Shown here: positions 37,111 through 46,503 of the stretch, in pieces
Layout: the number at the start of each line of letters is the position of its first letter
Numbering within the stretch: the first letter of the stretch is position 1
NCBI GenBank assembly: GCA_030625885.1
Contig: DAOUPZ010000002.1
Coordinates: 1 to 64,000 of the forward strand
DNA length: 64,000 nucleotides
Source of the DNA: Clostridia bacterium
GTDB lineage: Bacteria > Bacillota > DAOUPZ01
Reading direction: 5' to 3'
The notes under the pieces: model-generated
Database searches by the model: none
Told to the model about the DNA's origin: nothing
Seen by the model: the letters and a program-made list of their open reading frames with translations, nothing else
Position numbers and translations under genes: made by a program

Positions 37111-37170
37111 GCTCGCTAGTTGTTGCTAGTTGCTGTAGGGAAATTTACTTGTGCGGGTCTTTTTATTTTT
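37092..37170 (+). terminator. Riboswitch expression-platform terminator
   Basis: ACCCGGAC (37092-37099) pairs with GTGCGGGT (37151-37158), followed by CTTTTTATTTTT. The 5' strand overlaps the aptamer's last helix, so ligand binding would prevent terminator formation. The 50-nt loop is unusually long and contains a repeat-like stretch. Confidence 0.75.
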
Positions 37171-37199
37171 AGAAAAGGAGGAAAACATAGAATCATAGG

Positions 37200-37335
37200 G
37201 ATAAAGAAATAGTAGGCAGGTAAGGATAAAAAAGAAGGTAGCAAACAGCAGGTAGAAGGTAGGAAAAGATAAAAGAACTGGAAAGAAAAAGATAGTAAGT
37301 GGTAAGTAGTAAGTGGGAAAAGATTAAAAAATATG
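37200..37335. repeat. Heptamer clusters between riboswitch and purB
   Basis: AGCAAAC, AGCAGGT, AGAAGGT with linker GGAAAAGATAAAAGA, then AGTAAGT, GGTAAGT, AGTAAGT with GGGAAAAGATTAAAAA. The gap from 36854 to 37458 thus holds promoter, riboswitch, terminator and repeats. Confidence 0.8.
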
Positions 37336-37458
37336 TAAGATTAAAGGTATAAAGTATAAAATGATTCTCACAAAAAGATACTAGTAACCGAGAAATAATA
37401 ATTTTAAACTTTAATTTTCAATTTAAATTTTGCCGAAGGCAATAGGGAGGTTATTGAC

Positions 37459-38751
37459 TTGATTGAAAGATATACATTACCGGAAATGAAGAAAATATGG
37501 GAGCCTCATAATCGATTTCAAAAATGGTTGGATATTGAGGTTGCTGCTTGTGAAGCGCTCGCAGAATTAGGTGAAATTCCTAGGGATGCGGTGCAAACGA
37601 TTAAAGAGAAAGCTGATTTTGATGTAAATCGTATTGATGAGATTGAAGCAGAAGTGCGTCATGATGTGATTGCATTTTTAACGAATGTAAAAGAATATGT
37701 AGGGGATGCAGCTAAATATATTCATTTGGGATTGACATCATCGGATATTTTAGATACGTCACTTTCCATTATGATGCGGGAAGCCAGTGATATATTATTA
37801 GAAAACTTGCAAGATCTTAAGCAGGTGCTTCTCAAAAAGGCCAAAGATTATAAATATACGCCCATGATTGGTCGGACGCATGGCATCCATGCAGAGCCTA
37901 TTACGTTTGGTATAAGAATGGCATTATGGGTAGATGAAGTTGAAAGAAATATTGTTCGTTTGCAGCAGGCGCGGGAAACCATTAGCTTTGGTAAAATCTC
38001 CGGTGCGGTAGGAACTTATGCCAATATTGACCCTAAGATTGAAGCGTATGTGTGTGAGAAACTGGGGTTAACGCCTGCTAAAGCTTCGACGCAAGTACTG
38101 CAGCGTGACCGGCATGCGCAGTATATGACCACTCTGGCTGTGATTGCGAGTTCTTTGGACAAGTTTGCAACTGAGATTCGCAATATGCAGCGAACAGATA
38201 TTCTAGAAGCTGAAGAACGTTTTTATAAAGGGCAGAAAGGTTCTTCGGCAATGCCGCATAAGCGGAATCCTATTACTTGTGAACGGGTTGCTGGTTTATC
38301 CCGGGTGATTCGTGGTAATGCAGTAGCTGCATTAGAAAATGTATCTTTATGGCATGAACGAGATATTACTCATTCTTCAGTAGAACGTGTTATTATACCT
38401 GATAGTACGATTTTGCTGAACTACATGTTGGATAAAATGATTAATATTATGGATAATCTCATCGTATATCCGGAAAATATGGAAGCAAATATTAATAAGA
38501 CAAAAGGTTTAATATTCTCCCAGCGTGTACTTTTAACTTTGATAGGTAAAGGGATGAACCGCGAAGATGCATATCGTATTGTACAGCGAGATGCAATGGC
38601 TACTTGGGAAGGTGAAGGCACATTTAAAGCGCATTTGTTGGATGATGAAGAGGTTCTTGCGTATTTAAACAAAGAAGAAATTGAAGGATGTTTTGATTAT
38701 TCATATCATTTGAAGAATGTCGATACGATTATGGCGCGTTTTGGGCTGTAA
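37459..38751 (+). CDS. purB: Adenylosuccinate lyase
   Basis: 430 residues, TTG start 8 bases after AGGGAGG. The superfamily signature [10 protein letters not shown] (about 264) and the catalytic-His loop [10 protein letters not shown] are intact. It cleaves SAICAR and adenylosuccinate, so it serves both the main pathway and AMP branch. First gene after the riboswitch; a small TGCC-GAA-GGCA hairpin lies just before its ribosome-binding site. Confidence 0.97.
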   Translation: MIERYTLPEMKKIWEPHNRFQKWLDIEVAACEALAELGEIPRDAVQTIKEKADFDVNRIDEIEAEVRHDVIAFLTNVKEYVGDAAKYIHLGLTSSDILDTSLSIMMREASDILLENLQDLKQVLLKKAKDYKYTPMIGRTHGIHAEPITFGIRMALWVDEVERNIVRLQQARETISFGKISGAVGTYANIDPKIEAYVCEKLGLTPAKASTQVLQRDRHAQYMTTLAVIASSLDKFATEIRNMQRTDILEAEERFYKGQKGSSAMPHKRNPITCERVAGLSRVIRGNAVAALENVSLWHERDITHSSVERVIIPDSTILLNYMLDKMINIMDNLIVYPENMEANINKTKGLIFSQRVLLTLIGKGMNREDAYRIVQRDAMATWEGEGTFKAHLLDDEEVLAYLNKEEIEGCFDYSYHLKNVDTIMARFGL

Positions 38752-38792
38752 CAGAAATTTTAAATCCTGCCGTAGGCAGTAAAGGAGGATAT

Positions 38793-39497
38793 ATGCAAAA
38801 AGGCGAAAAATTATATGAAGGAAAAGCAAAGATGATTTTTGCGACGGAAGATCCAGATTTAGTGTGGGTTGAGTATAAAGATGATGCAACAGCCTTCAAT
38901 GGTAAAAAGAAAGGAAGTATTGAGGATAAAGGACGATATAACAATCAAATTTCCGCTATTCTCTTTAATCTTTTAGAAGAAAAAGGTGTGCCAACCCATT
39001 TTAAAGGGTTAATTGGCGCCCGCGAAATGTTAGTAAAAAAAGTGGATATTGTATTGGTTGAAGTGGTTGTCCGAAATATTATTGCTGGCAGCTTAGCAAA
39101 GCGGACAGGTCTTGAAGAAGGTGTCATTCTTTCAGAACCCGTATTAGAATTCTATTATAAAAGTGATGAACTAGATGACCCATTTATTAATGATGATCAT
39201 ATTAAAATGTTGAAATTAGCAACGGAAGAACAAGTGAAAGATATTAAAAAACTTGCTTTTAAGATTAATGATATTCTTTTGGGATTTATGAGAGAAAAAG
39301 GATTGGATTTAGTAGATTTTAAATTAGAATTCGGTTTGTTCCATGGTAACGTTATCTTAGGCGATGAAATTTCCCCTGATACGTGTCGCCTGTGGGATAC
39401 TGATACACATCAGAAATTGGATAAAGATCGTTTTCGTCGTGATATGGGCGATGTTGAAGATGCCTATCAGGAAGTATTGCGAAGAATTAGTGAGTAG
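38793..39497 (+). CDS. purC: SAICAR synthetase
   Basis: 234 residues, standard size. [13 protein letters not shown] at the N terminus and the signature LVDFKLEFG near 175 identify PurC, which joins aspartate to CAIR. It begins 42 bases after purB behind AAAGGAGG; a TGCC-GTA-GGCA hairpin precedes that site, echoing the one before purB. Confidence 0.97.
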   Translation: MQKGEKLYEGKAKMIFATEDPDLVWVEYKDDATAFNGKKKGSIEDKGRYNNQISAILFNLLEEKGVPTHFKGLIGAREMLVKKVDIVLVEVVVRNIIAGSLAKRTGLEEGVILSEPVLEFYYKSDELDDPFINDDHIKMLKLATEEQVKDIKKLAFKINDILLGFMREKGLDLVDFKLEFGLFHGNVILGDEISPDTCRLWDTDTHQKLDKDRFRRDMGDVEDAYQEVLRRISE

Positions 39498-39524
39498 GCG
39501 AAAATGCATGGAAAGGAAGATAAG

Positions 39525-40997
39525 ATGAAATACGGAGAAATGAGCCAGCAAGGCAATGATTTTAACAATGAGTTCAGTGATTGGAAAGAAGAGTGTGGTG
39601 TTTTTGGTATCTATGCACCTAATCTGGATGTAGCCCGCTATACGTACTTTGGTTTATACGCGTTGCAGCATCGGGGGCAGGAAAGTGCCGGGATTGCGGT
39701 TGCTGATGGTGAAAAAATTATGATTCATAAAGGGATGGGGTTGGTTTCACAGATTTTTGGTCGTAAAACATTGGATGGACTCCAGGGGAAAATAGCAGTA
39801 GGGCATGTGCGTTATTCAACGACGGGTGCTAGTATGCTGATGAACGCTCAGCCTATTTTAGTCAATTATTCGCGTGGCATGATGGCTTTAGCCCATAACG
39901 GGAATTTAGTCAATACGCGGCAATTACGTTATGAACTAGAAGAGGGTGGTGCAATTTTTCAATCGACCATTGATAGTGAAGTGATTGCCAGTTTAATTGC
40001 CCGGACCGGAAAACAGAAAATTGAAGAGGGTTTAATGGAAGCGATTAAACATATTAAAGGAGCGTATGCTTTAGTCATTGCTACGGAGAATAAGTTGGTA
40101 GCCATGCGGGACCCGCATGGTTGGCGGCCTTTGTGTTTGGGGAAAGTAGACGGCGGATACGTGGTTTCTTCTGAGAGTTGTGCTTTCGACACCATTGGGG
40201 CGGAATTGATTAGAGAGGTAAAGCCGGGAGAAATTATTGTGATTGACGATGAGGGTTTAAAATCCATTCAAACGCCTGTGCCCGATCATCCATCACTATG
40301 TGTGTTTGAATTTGTTTATTTTGCTCGTCCGGATAGTACGATTGATGGACAGAATGTACAATTGGCGCGGGAGGCGATGGGACGGCGTTTGGCTCAGGAA
40401 CATCCTACTGATATTGATCTGGTTATTCCTGTTCCTGATTCCGGTATTCCTGCTGCTCTAGGATTTTCTCAAGAATCGGGTGTACCGCTTTCAATGGCTC
40501 TCATTAAAAATCGGTATGTAGGGCGTACGTTTATTCAACCGGAGCAAAAGATGCGGGAACGGGCAGTTAGTGTCAAACTGAATCCGATTCGTGCATTAGT
40601 AGAAGGTAAGCGCGTGGCGTTAGTGGATGATTCTATCGTGCGGGGGACAACTAGTAAAAAGATTGTGGATATGTTTCGAAGAGCAGGTGCTAAGGAAGTC
40701 CATTTTTATGTCAGTTCCCCCCCTGTTGCATATCCCTGTTTTTATGGAATTGATACATCGGCACGGAGTGAATTGATTGCTTCTTCCCATAGTGTGGAAG
40801 AAACTTGCAAAGCCATTGGTGCAGATGGATTGTATTATTTAAGCACAGAAGGAATGGTAGCAGCCATTAATGAAGTTCCATCTAATCATTTTTGCCTTGC
40901 GTGTTTTGACGGTCATTATCCTGTTGAAATACCTCGCTTAGGTCATCCTCAAAAATTAGGTATTGAAGAGACGCGAGCAAAAGTTGATACACGATAG
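39525..40997 (+). CDS. purF: Amidophosphoribosyltransferase
   Basis: 490 residues from ATG 39525 (GGAAAGGAAG precedes; the ATG at 39504 is weaker). PurF transfers glutamine ammonia to PRPP, the first step of purine synthesis. The N-terminal nucleophile Cys is in EECGVFG, so a propeptide of about 24 residues must be removed. The PRPP loop is VALVDDSIVRGTTSKKIV. Four cysteines (CVFEF, PCFYG, CLAC) fit the 4Fe-4S cluster of the B. subtilis-type enzyme, which is oxygen sensitive and needed for processing. Confidence 0.97.
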   Translation: MKYGEMSQQGNDFNNEFSDWKEECGVFGIYAPNLDVARYTYFGLYALQHRGQESAGIAVADGEKIMIHKGMGLVSQIFGRKTLDGLQGKIAVGHVRYSTTGASMLMNAQPILVNYSRGMMALAHNGNLVNTRQLRYELEEGGAIFQSTIDSEVIASLIARTGKQKIEEGLMEAIKHIKGAYALVIATENKLVAMRDPHGWRPLCLGKVDGGYVVSSESCAFDTIGAELIREVKPGEIIVIDDEGLKSIQTPVPDHPSLCVFEFVYFARPDSTIDGQNVQLAREAMGRRLAQEHPTDIDLVIPVPDSGIPAALGFSQESGVPLSMALIKNRYVGRTFIQPEQKMRERAVSVKLNPIRALVEGKRVALVDDSIVRGTTSKKIVDMFRRAGAKEVHFYVSSPPVAYPCFYGIDTSARSELIASSHSVEETCKAIGADGLYYLSTEGMVAAINEVPSNHFCLACFDGHYPVEIPRLGHPQKLGIEETRAKVDTR

Positions 40998-41009
40998 GGG
41001 GAAAAGTCG

Positions 41010-42050
41010 ATGGAAAAGGAAAACAAGTTAACGTATAAAGAAGCCGGTGTGGATATTGAAGCAGGGTATGAAGCGGTTAAAAAGATGAAAGCGCATGTAA
41101 AGACGACCATGCGTCCGGAAGTGATTGGGGGTTTAGGTGGGTTTGGCGGTCTTTTTGCGCTGGATACTACAAAATATAAGCAGCCGGTTTTGGTTTCAGG
41201 AACCGATGGGGTAGGGACTAAGCTCAAAATTGCTTTTATGATGGATCAGCATGATACGATTGGGATTGATGCGGTTGCGATGTGTGTGAATGATATCGTG
41301 GTTCAAGGGGCTGAGCCGCTCTTTTTTCTCGACTATATTGGGGTAGGGAAATTAGTTCCCGATCAGGTTGCGGAAGTTGTCAAAGGCGTAGCGGAAGGCT
41401 GCCGGCAGGCAGGTTGTGCTTTGATCGGTGGCGAAACAGCAGAAATGCCGGGATTGTATACGATAGGTGATTACGATATTGCCGGGTTTTCAGTAGGTGT
41501 TGTGGAACGGGATGGGATTATTACGGGAGAAGATATAAAGCCCGGAGATGCGATTATTGGGTTGGCTTCTAACGGTATTCATAGCAATGGCTATTCTTTG
41601 GTACGTCGCATTCTGTTCGATGCGGGTCATTATAACTGGAAAGATGAAATTAATGTCTTGGGAAGTACATTGGGTGCAGAGATTATCAAGCCAACGCGTA
41701 TTTATGTCAAGTCCATTTTAAGCATTTGTGAATCGTTTGATATAAAGGGGATTGCTCATATTACAGGTGGGGGTTTACCGGAAAATGTCGCTCGTATTTT
41801 ACCAGAGGCAGCCAATGCTATGATAAAAAAAGGAAGTTGGCAGATCCTTCCGATCTTCTCTTTTATGCAAGAAACGGGGCATATTGAAGAAGCGGAAATG
41901 TTTAAGACATTCAATATGGGTATTGGGATGACATTAGTTGTTAATCCGCAGGAAGTGGATGCGTTAATGCAAAAACTAGTTGAATTAGGGGAAACACCTT
42001 ATGTCATTGGTGAAATAACCGAAGGGAATGGCACGGTAAAAATTATATAG
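41010..42050 (+). CDS. purM: AIR synthetase (FGAM cyclo-ligase)
   Basis: 346 residues. [13 protein letters not shown] and [14 protein letters not shown] are the PurM motifs; it closes the imidazole ring using ATP. It starts 12 bases after purF behind GGGGGAAAAG, inside the operon. Its substrate comes from FGAM synthase (PurL/Q/S), not present in the window. Confidence 0.97.
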   Translation: MEKENKLTYKEAGVDIEAGYEAVKKMKAHVKTTMRPEVIGGLGGFGGLFALDTTKYKQPVLVSGTDGVGTKLKIAFMMDQHDTIGIDAVAMCVNDIVVQGAEPLFFLDYIGVGKLVPDQVAEVVKGVAEGCRQAGCALIGGETAEMPGLYTIGDYDIAGFSVGVVERDGIITGEDIKPGDAIIGLASNGIHSNGYSLVRRILFDAGHYNWKDEINVLGSTLGAEIIKPTRIYVKSILSICESFDIKGIAHITGGGLPENVARILPEAANAMIKKGSWQILPIFSFMQETGHIEEAEMFKTFNMGIGMTLVVNPQEVDALMQKLVELGETPYVIGEITEGNGTVKII

Positions 42051-42070
42051 GGATAAGAGGGGAGAGAAGT

Positions 42071-42676
42071 ATGCTTAAAATAGCAGTTCTAGCTTCTGGG
42101 AGCGGCACGAATTTACAGTCCATTATTGATAACATTGAATCTGGAAATTTGGATGCTAAAATTGAAGTTGTTCTATCTGATAAATCAGAAGCATTTGCTT
42201 TGGAACGTGCGCGTAAACACCACATAGATGCTGTCTCTATAGGAAGAAAATCTTTTGGTAGTAAGGAAGATTATGAGCAAGAAGTTGCAGCTGTACTAAA
42301 AAGCTATCATGTGGATTTGGTTGTATTAGCCGGGTATATGCGTATTGTAGGTAAAACGATCTTAGCAGCGTTTTCGGGACGGGTCATGAATATTCATCCC
42401 GCGTTATTACCTGCTTTTCCAGGACTTAATGCTCAAGACCAGGCTTTTCAATATGGTGTAAAGGTGGCAGGCTGTACGGTTCATTTTGTGGATGAAGGAA
42501 TGGATACAGGACCGATTATCTTGCAAGCGGCTGTTCCTGTGCAGTCAGGGGATACAGTAGATACGCTTAGACAACGAATCTTGGAGCAAGAACATCGTAT
42601 CTACCCCCAAGCGATTCAGCTGTTTGCGAAGGGAAGGTTGAAGGTTGAAGGCAGGAAAGTGATTGTTAGAAATTGA
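42071..42676 (+). CDS. purN: GAR transformylase
   Basis: 201 residues. GSGTNLQSI, the catalytic NIHPALLPAFPG, and HFVDEGMDTGPIILQ are intact; it formylates GAR with 10-formyl-THF. It starts 20 bases after purM behind AGGGGAGAG. The last gene before a large repeat-filled gap. Confidence 0.97.
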   Translation: MLKIAVLASGSGTNLQSIIDNIESGNLDAKIEVVLSDKSEAFALERARKHHIDAVSIGRKSFGSKEDYEQEVAAVLKSYHVDLVVLAGYMRIVGKTILAAFSGRVMNIHPALLPAFPGLNAQDQAFQYGVKVAGCTVHFVDEGMDTGPIILQAAVPVQSGDTVDTLRQRILEQEHRIYPQAIQLFAKGRLKVEGRKVIVRN

Positions 42677-43000
42677 AAAGATTGAAAGAAGCAGGTAGCG
42701 AACAGTAGGTAGCAGGTAGGGAAAGATAAAAGATTAATTGACAATTGAGAATTGACAATGGACAATTAAGGAAGTTTTGCATACGCAAAACTGAACGAGC
42801 ATAAAAATCAACCACAATTGTCAATTGTGCATTGTAAGTTGTCAATTATATTGAAAGAAAGAGGTACGCACGGTGTGTTCCCGTTGTTGCATGAAGCATA
42901 AAGGGAAAAGGCAGGAATTATCAAATTGAGACCTACCTGCTATCTGCTACAAGCGACCGAAGGAAGCGTTCTACCTGCTGCTTAACATTGATTATTTTAT
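42677..43000. repeat. Nested inverted heptamer/MITE-like element between purN and purH
   Basis: Outer arms: AGCAGGT-type units (42692-42718) with linker, and their inverted ACCTGCT counterpart (42932-42985), the latter interrupted by AGCGACCGAAGGAAGCG. Inner arms: TTGACAA-type units (42737-42767) and inverted TTGTCAA units (42816-42848), with GTTTTGCATACGCAAAAC between them. A half GGGGACA-type motif lies at 42861-42895. The core (42734-42857) recurs at 44711 and, inverted, at 47912. No gene is in this gap. Confidence 0.85.
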
Positions 43001-43072
43001 GGTTGCCAAGTTATTGTCTGGAGAGAAGTGGATTATCTTAATAATCATTTACCAAAAAGGAGAGTGACAGAC

Positions 43073-44626
43073 GTGAAAGTTAAGATTAAAAGAGCATTGA
43101 TCAGTGTGTCTGACAAGACAGGAATTGTTGAATTGGCGAAGGGATTAAAAGATTTAGGTATCGAAATTATCTCTACAGGGGGAACAGCAAAGCTATTAGC
43201 AGGGGAAGGAATAGAAGTAATTCGTATTTCGGATGTGACGCATTTTCCAGAAATTTTGGATGGACGTGTTAAAACACTTCATCCTCTTGTTCACGGTGGA
43301 TTATTAGCTGTACGTGATAAAGAAAGTCATCAGCAGCAAATGAAGGAAAATAATATTGAACCGATTGATTTGGTGGTTGTAAATTTATATCCCTTTAAAC
43401 AGGTAACGAATCGCCCGGATGTTGCTTTAGATGAAGCCATTGAAAACATTGATATTGGCGGTCCGACTATGATTCGATCTGCAGCTAAAAACTATAAATA
43501 TGTGACCGTCAGCACTTCTCCTGTAGATTATTCTGAATTATTAGAAACACTACAAAAGAATGAGGGAATGATTGACTTACAAACACGATTTAGATATGCA
43601 GTGGAGGCTTTTACGCATACAGCAGATTATGATACAGCGATTAGTACATATTTAACACGGCGTGGCAACAACAATGCATCAGAGAATTTGGAATTGCGTT
43701 TTGAAAAAGTACAGGACTTACGTTATGGAGAAAATCCGCATCAAACGGCAACCTTCTATCGTGATCCGAATGTCATGGGAGCGTGTGTTGGGAATGCGCG
43801 GCAATTACATGGTAAAGAACTTTCCTTTAACAATATCATCGATTTAAATGCTGCATTGGAGATCGTAAAAGATTTTCCAGATATAACAGCGACAGTCATT
43901 AAACATACGAATGCCTGTGGTACGGCTACAGATAAAACTTTGGCTGAGGCTTATAAGAAGGCATTTGCCGGAGATCCTCTATCTGCTTTTGGCGGTATTA
44001 TTGGGGTTAATCGGGAAGTGGATAAAGAAACAGCAGAAGAGATTCACAAAACGTTTGTAGAAGCGGTGATTGCGCCTTCTTTTAGTCCTAAAGCGCTAGA
44101 AGTTTTAACTCAGAAAAAGAATATTCGTCTTTTAGAAGTAGGACCCTTTGATAAATCACTAGATTTAAGAATTCAAGATATGAAACGAGTGGTGGGTGGC
44201 ATTTTGGTACAGGATTTTGATACCCAAATGGCAACTAAAGAAGAAATGAAAGTTATTACCGAACGAGAGCCTAATGATGCAGAATGGGAAGATTTGCTTT
44301 TTGCCTGGAAAGTATGTAAACATGTAAAATCAAACTCAATTCTTTTTGCCAAGGGACAACGATCAGTTGGTGTAGGGGCAGGTCAAATGAGTCGAGTGGA
44401 TGCTGTTAAAATTGCTGTTGAAAAAGCAGGTGACAAAACGCAAGGGGCTGTCATGGCCTCCGATGCCTTCTTCCCCTTCAGAGATGCTGTTGATGAAGCG
44501 GCAAAAGCAGGTGTAACGGCTATTATTCAGCCAGGTGGCTCTATACATGATGAAGAATCTATTCAAGCAGCTAATGAGCACGGTATTGCCATGATTTTCA
44601 CAGGCATGCGTCATTTTAAACATTAA
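43073..44626 (+). CDS. purH: AICAR transformylase / IMP cyclohydrolase
   Basis: 517 residues. MGS-like cyclohydrolase domain (about 1-195; ALISVSDKTG, STGGTAKLL) then the transformylase domain with KHTNACG and the C-terminal MRHFKH. It performs the last two steps to IMP. The GTG at 43073 follows AAAAGGAGAG; the GTG at 43028 would add a non-homologous stretch. It is separated from purN by nearly 400 bases of repeats, so it may need an extra promoter. Confidence 0.97.
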   Translation: MKVKIKRALISVSDKTGIVELAKGLKDLGIEIISTGGTAKLLAGEGIEVIRISDVTHFPEILDGRVKTLHPLVHGGLLAVRDKESHQQQMKENNIEPIDLVVVNLYPFKQVTNRPDVALDEAIENIDIGGPTMIRSAAKNYKYVTVSTSPVDYSELLETLQKNEGMIDLQTRFRYAVEAFTHTADYDTAISTYLTRRGNNNASENLELRFEKVQDLRYGENPHQTATFYRDPNVMGACVGNARQLHGKELSFNNIIDLNAALEIVKDFPDITATVIKHTNACGTATDKTLAEAYKKAFAGDPLSAFGGIIGVNREVDKETAEEIHKTFVEAVIAPSFSPKALEVLTQKKNIRLLEVGPFDKSLDLRIQDMKRVVGGILVQDFDTQMATKEEMKVITEREPNDAEWEDLLFAWKVCKHVKSNSILFAKGQRSVGVGAGQMSRVDAVKIAVEKAGDKTQGAVMASDAFFPFRDAVDEAAKAGVTAIIQPGGSIHDEESIQAANEHGIAMIFTGMRHFKH

Positions 44627-44985
44627 GAGAGCAGCTTTGCTGCAGCAGGTAGGGAAATATAAAAGAAGCAGGTAGGAGTTAGCAGGTAGCAGGTAGGGAA
44701 AGATAAAGGATTAATTGACAATTGAAAATTGACAATGGACAATTAAGGAAGTTTTGCATATGCAAAACTGAATGAGTAAAATATTTAAATAGATTTTTAT
44801 GCGGAGCATAAAAATCAACCACAATTGTCAATTGTGCATTGTAAATTGTCAATTATATTGAAAGAGCAAATGACGGGGAATGTAAAACCCCTAACGCAAC
44901 AAGCAGGAAATATCAAATTAAAGCCTACCTGTTACCTGCTACAGTGACTGAAAGGAACGTTCTACCTGCTTATATTTATCTAGAA
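44627..44985. repeat. Nested inverted heptamer/MITE-like element between purH and purD
   Basis: AGCAGGT-type units (44643-44695, with linkers GGGAAATATAAAAGA and GGGAAAGATAAAGGA), the TTGACAA core (44711-44864) with two inner hairpins (GTTTTGCATATGCAAAAC and GATTTTTATGC/GCATAAAAATC), then inverted ACCTGTT/ACCTGCT units (44925-44975) interrupted by AGTGACTGAAAGGAACG. It is a second copy of the purN-purH element. Confidence 0.87.
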
Positions 44986-45051
44986 AAACGATAACTGACT
45001 GATAAAGATAACCTTGCTAAGTAAAGTTAATATTAAAACGAGGTGAAATGA

Positions 45052-46326
45052 ATGAAAATTTTGGTGATTGGCGGCGGTGGCCGGGAACATGCGCTGGTAT
45101 GGAAGATTAAACAAAGCCCCAAGGTAGAGAAAATTTACTGTATTCCAGGCAATGGGGGTATTGCGGAAATAGCCGATTGTATTCCGCTTCCTTTAGATGA
45201 TCTGGAAAGTTTGGCTCAGTTTGCTTTTGAAAAAGAAATTGATTTGACGGTGGTTGGGCCGGAGATACCGCTTTCTCGGGGTATTGTGGATGTATTTATG
45301 GAAAAAGGATTGCGTATTTTTGGGCCGACTAAAGCAGCAGCAGAAATTGAAGGTAGTAAAGTGTTTGCCAAAGAAATTATGAATCGTTATCATATCCCGA
45401 CAGCAGCCAGCGGGTCATTTGAAGATGAACAGGACGCCGTTAACTTCATTGAGGCGATGGATACACCTATTGTTGTGAAAGCAGATGGCTTAGCAGCAGG
45501 AAAAGGTGTTATCATTGCCCAAACAAAAGAAGAAGCTAAAGATGCGGTTCATGTCATGATGGCGGAAAAAGCATTTGGTGATGCAGGGACATGTGTCTTA
45601 ATTGAAGAATTCCTGGAAGGTGAAGAGGTTTCTATTCTGGCATTTTCGGATGGGAAAACGGTTGTACCGATGGTCCCTTCTCAGGATCATAAACGGATTT
45701 TTGAAGGGGATGAAGGGCCTAATACGGGTGGAATGGGGGCATATTCTCCTGTTAGTATTTTTATGCCTGACTTGCAGGATGAAGTTATGCGACAAGTATT
45801 GCAGCCAACTGTGGATGGGATGGCGAAGGAAGGAATGCCGTACAAAGGTGTATTGTATGCCGGGCTAATGCTAACAGCGACAGGAATTAAAGTTTTGGAG
45901 TTTAATGCTCGATTTGGCGATCCTGAAACCCAGGTGGTATTACCTCGTTTGCAAACAGATTTAATAGATATTATGGAAGCGGTTATCGATCAGCGTTTGG
46001 ATCAGATGACTATTGAGTGGACTTCTAACCATGCGGCTGTCGTGGTGGTTTCTTCTGGCGGGTATCCCGGAAAATATGTAAAAGGAAAAGTGATTACATT
46101 TAACCAGCCCCAAGATGAAGAAGTGATTGTATTTCATGCGGGAACGAAAAAGGACGGGCAGGATATTGTTACCTATGGTGGACGGGTGTTGGGCGTTACC
46201 GGTATTGGAGAAACGTTACAGGATGCGTTGCATAAAGCATATAAGGCGATTGAGCATATTAAATTCGAAGATATGTTTTATAGGCGGGATATCGGGCATC
46301 GTGAATTAGCTCGAAAGAAAGATTAA
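45052..46326 (+). CDS. purD: GAR synthetase
   Basis: 424 residues, ATP-grasp enzyme: GGGGREHAL at the N terminus, KADGLAAGKGVIIA, and RFGDPETQ near the active site. It joins glycine to phosphoribosylamine. ATG 45052 behind ACGAGGTG. It closes the pur cluster at a strong terminator. FGAM synthase genes are absent from the cluster. Confidence 0.97.
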   Translation: MKILVIGGGGREHALVWKIKQSPKVEKIYCIPGNGGIAEIADCIPLPLDDLESLAQFAFEKEIDLTVVGPEIPLSRGIVDVFMEKGLRIFGPTKAAAEIEGSKVFAKEIMNRYHIPTAASGSFEDEQDAVNFIEAMDTPIVVKADGLAAGKGVIIAQTKEEAKDAVHVMMAEKAFGDAGTCVLIEEFLEGEEVSILAFSDGKTVVPMVPSQDHKRIFEGDEGPNTGGMGAYSPVSIFMPDLQDEVMRQVLQPTVDGMAKEGMPYKGVLYAGLMLTATGIKVLEFNARFGDPETQVVLPRLQTDLIDIMEAVIDQRLDQMTIEWTSNHAAVVVVSSGGYPGKYVKGKVITFNQPQDEEVIVFHAGTKKDGQDIVTYGGRVLGVTGIGETLQDALHKAYKAIEHIKFEDMFYRRDIGHRELARKKD

Positions 46327-46360
46327 GCAAGGGGTTTTTACCCTTGCTTAATCTTTTTTT
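46321..46360 (+). terminator. Terminator after purD
   Basis: 14-bp stem (GATTAAGCAAGGGG region with CCCTTGCTTAATC) and seven Ts. It overlaps the last codons of purD and ends the purine cluster. Confidence 0.9.
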
Positions 46361-46503
46361 ATAATATCTCCCTGAGAAAAGGTTATTATATATTATATTA
46401 TGACTTCAGTATATTCCATAAAATACAATACCCCTAAAAAAGGAACGGACGTTCGCGTACCGAATAAGGATATAAGTAAGTGTGAGCAGGAAGGAGAAGA
46501 AAT

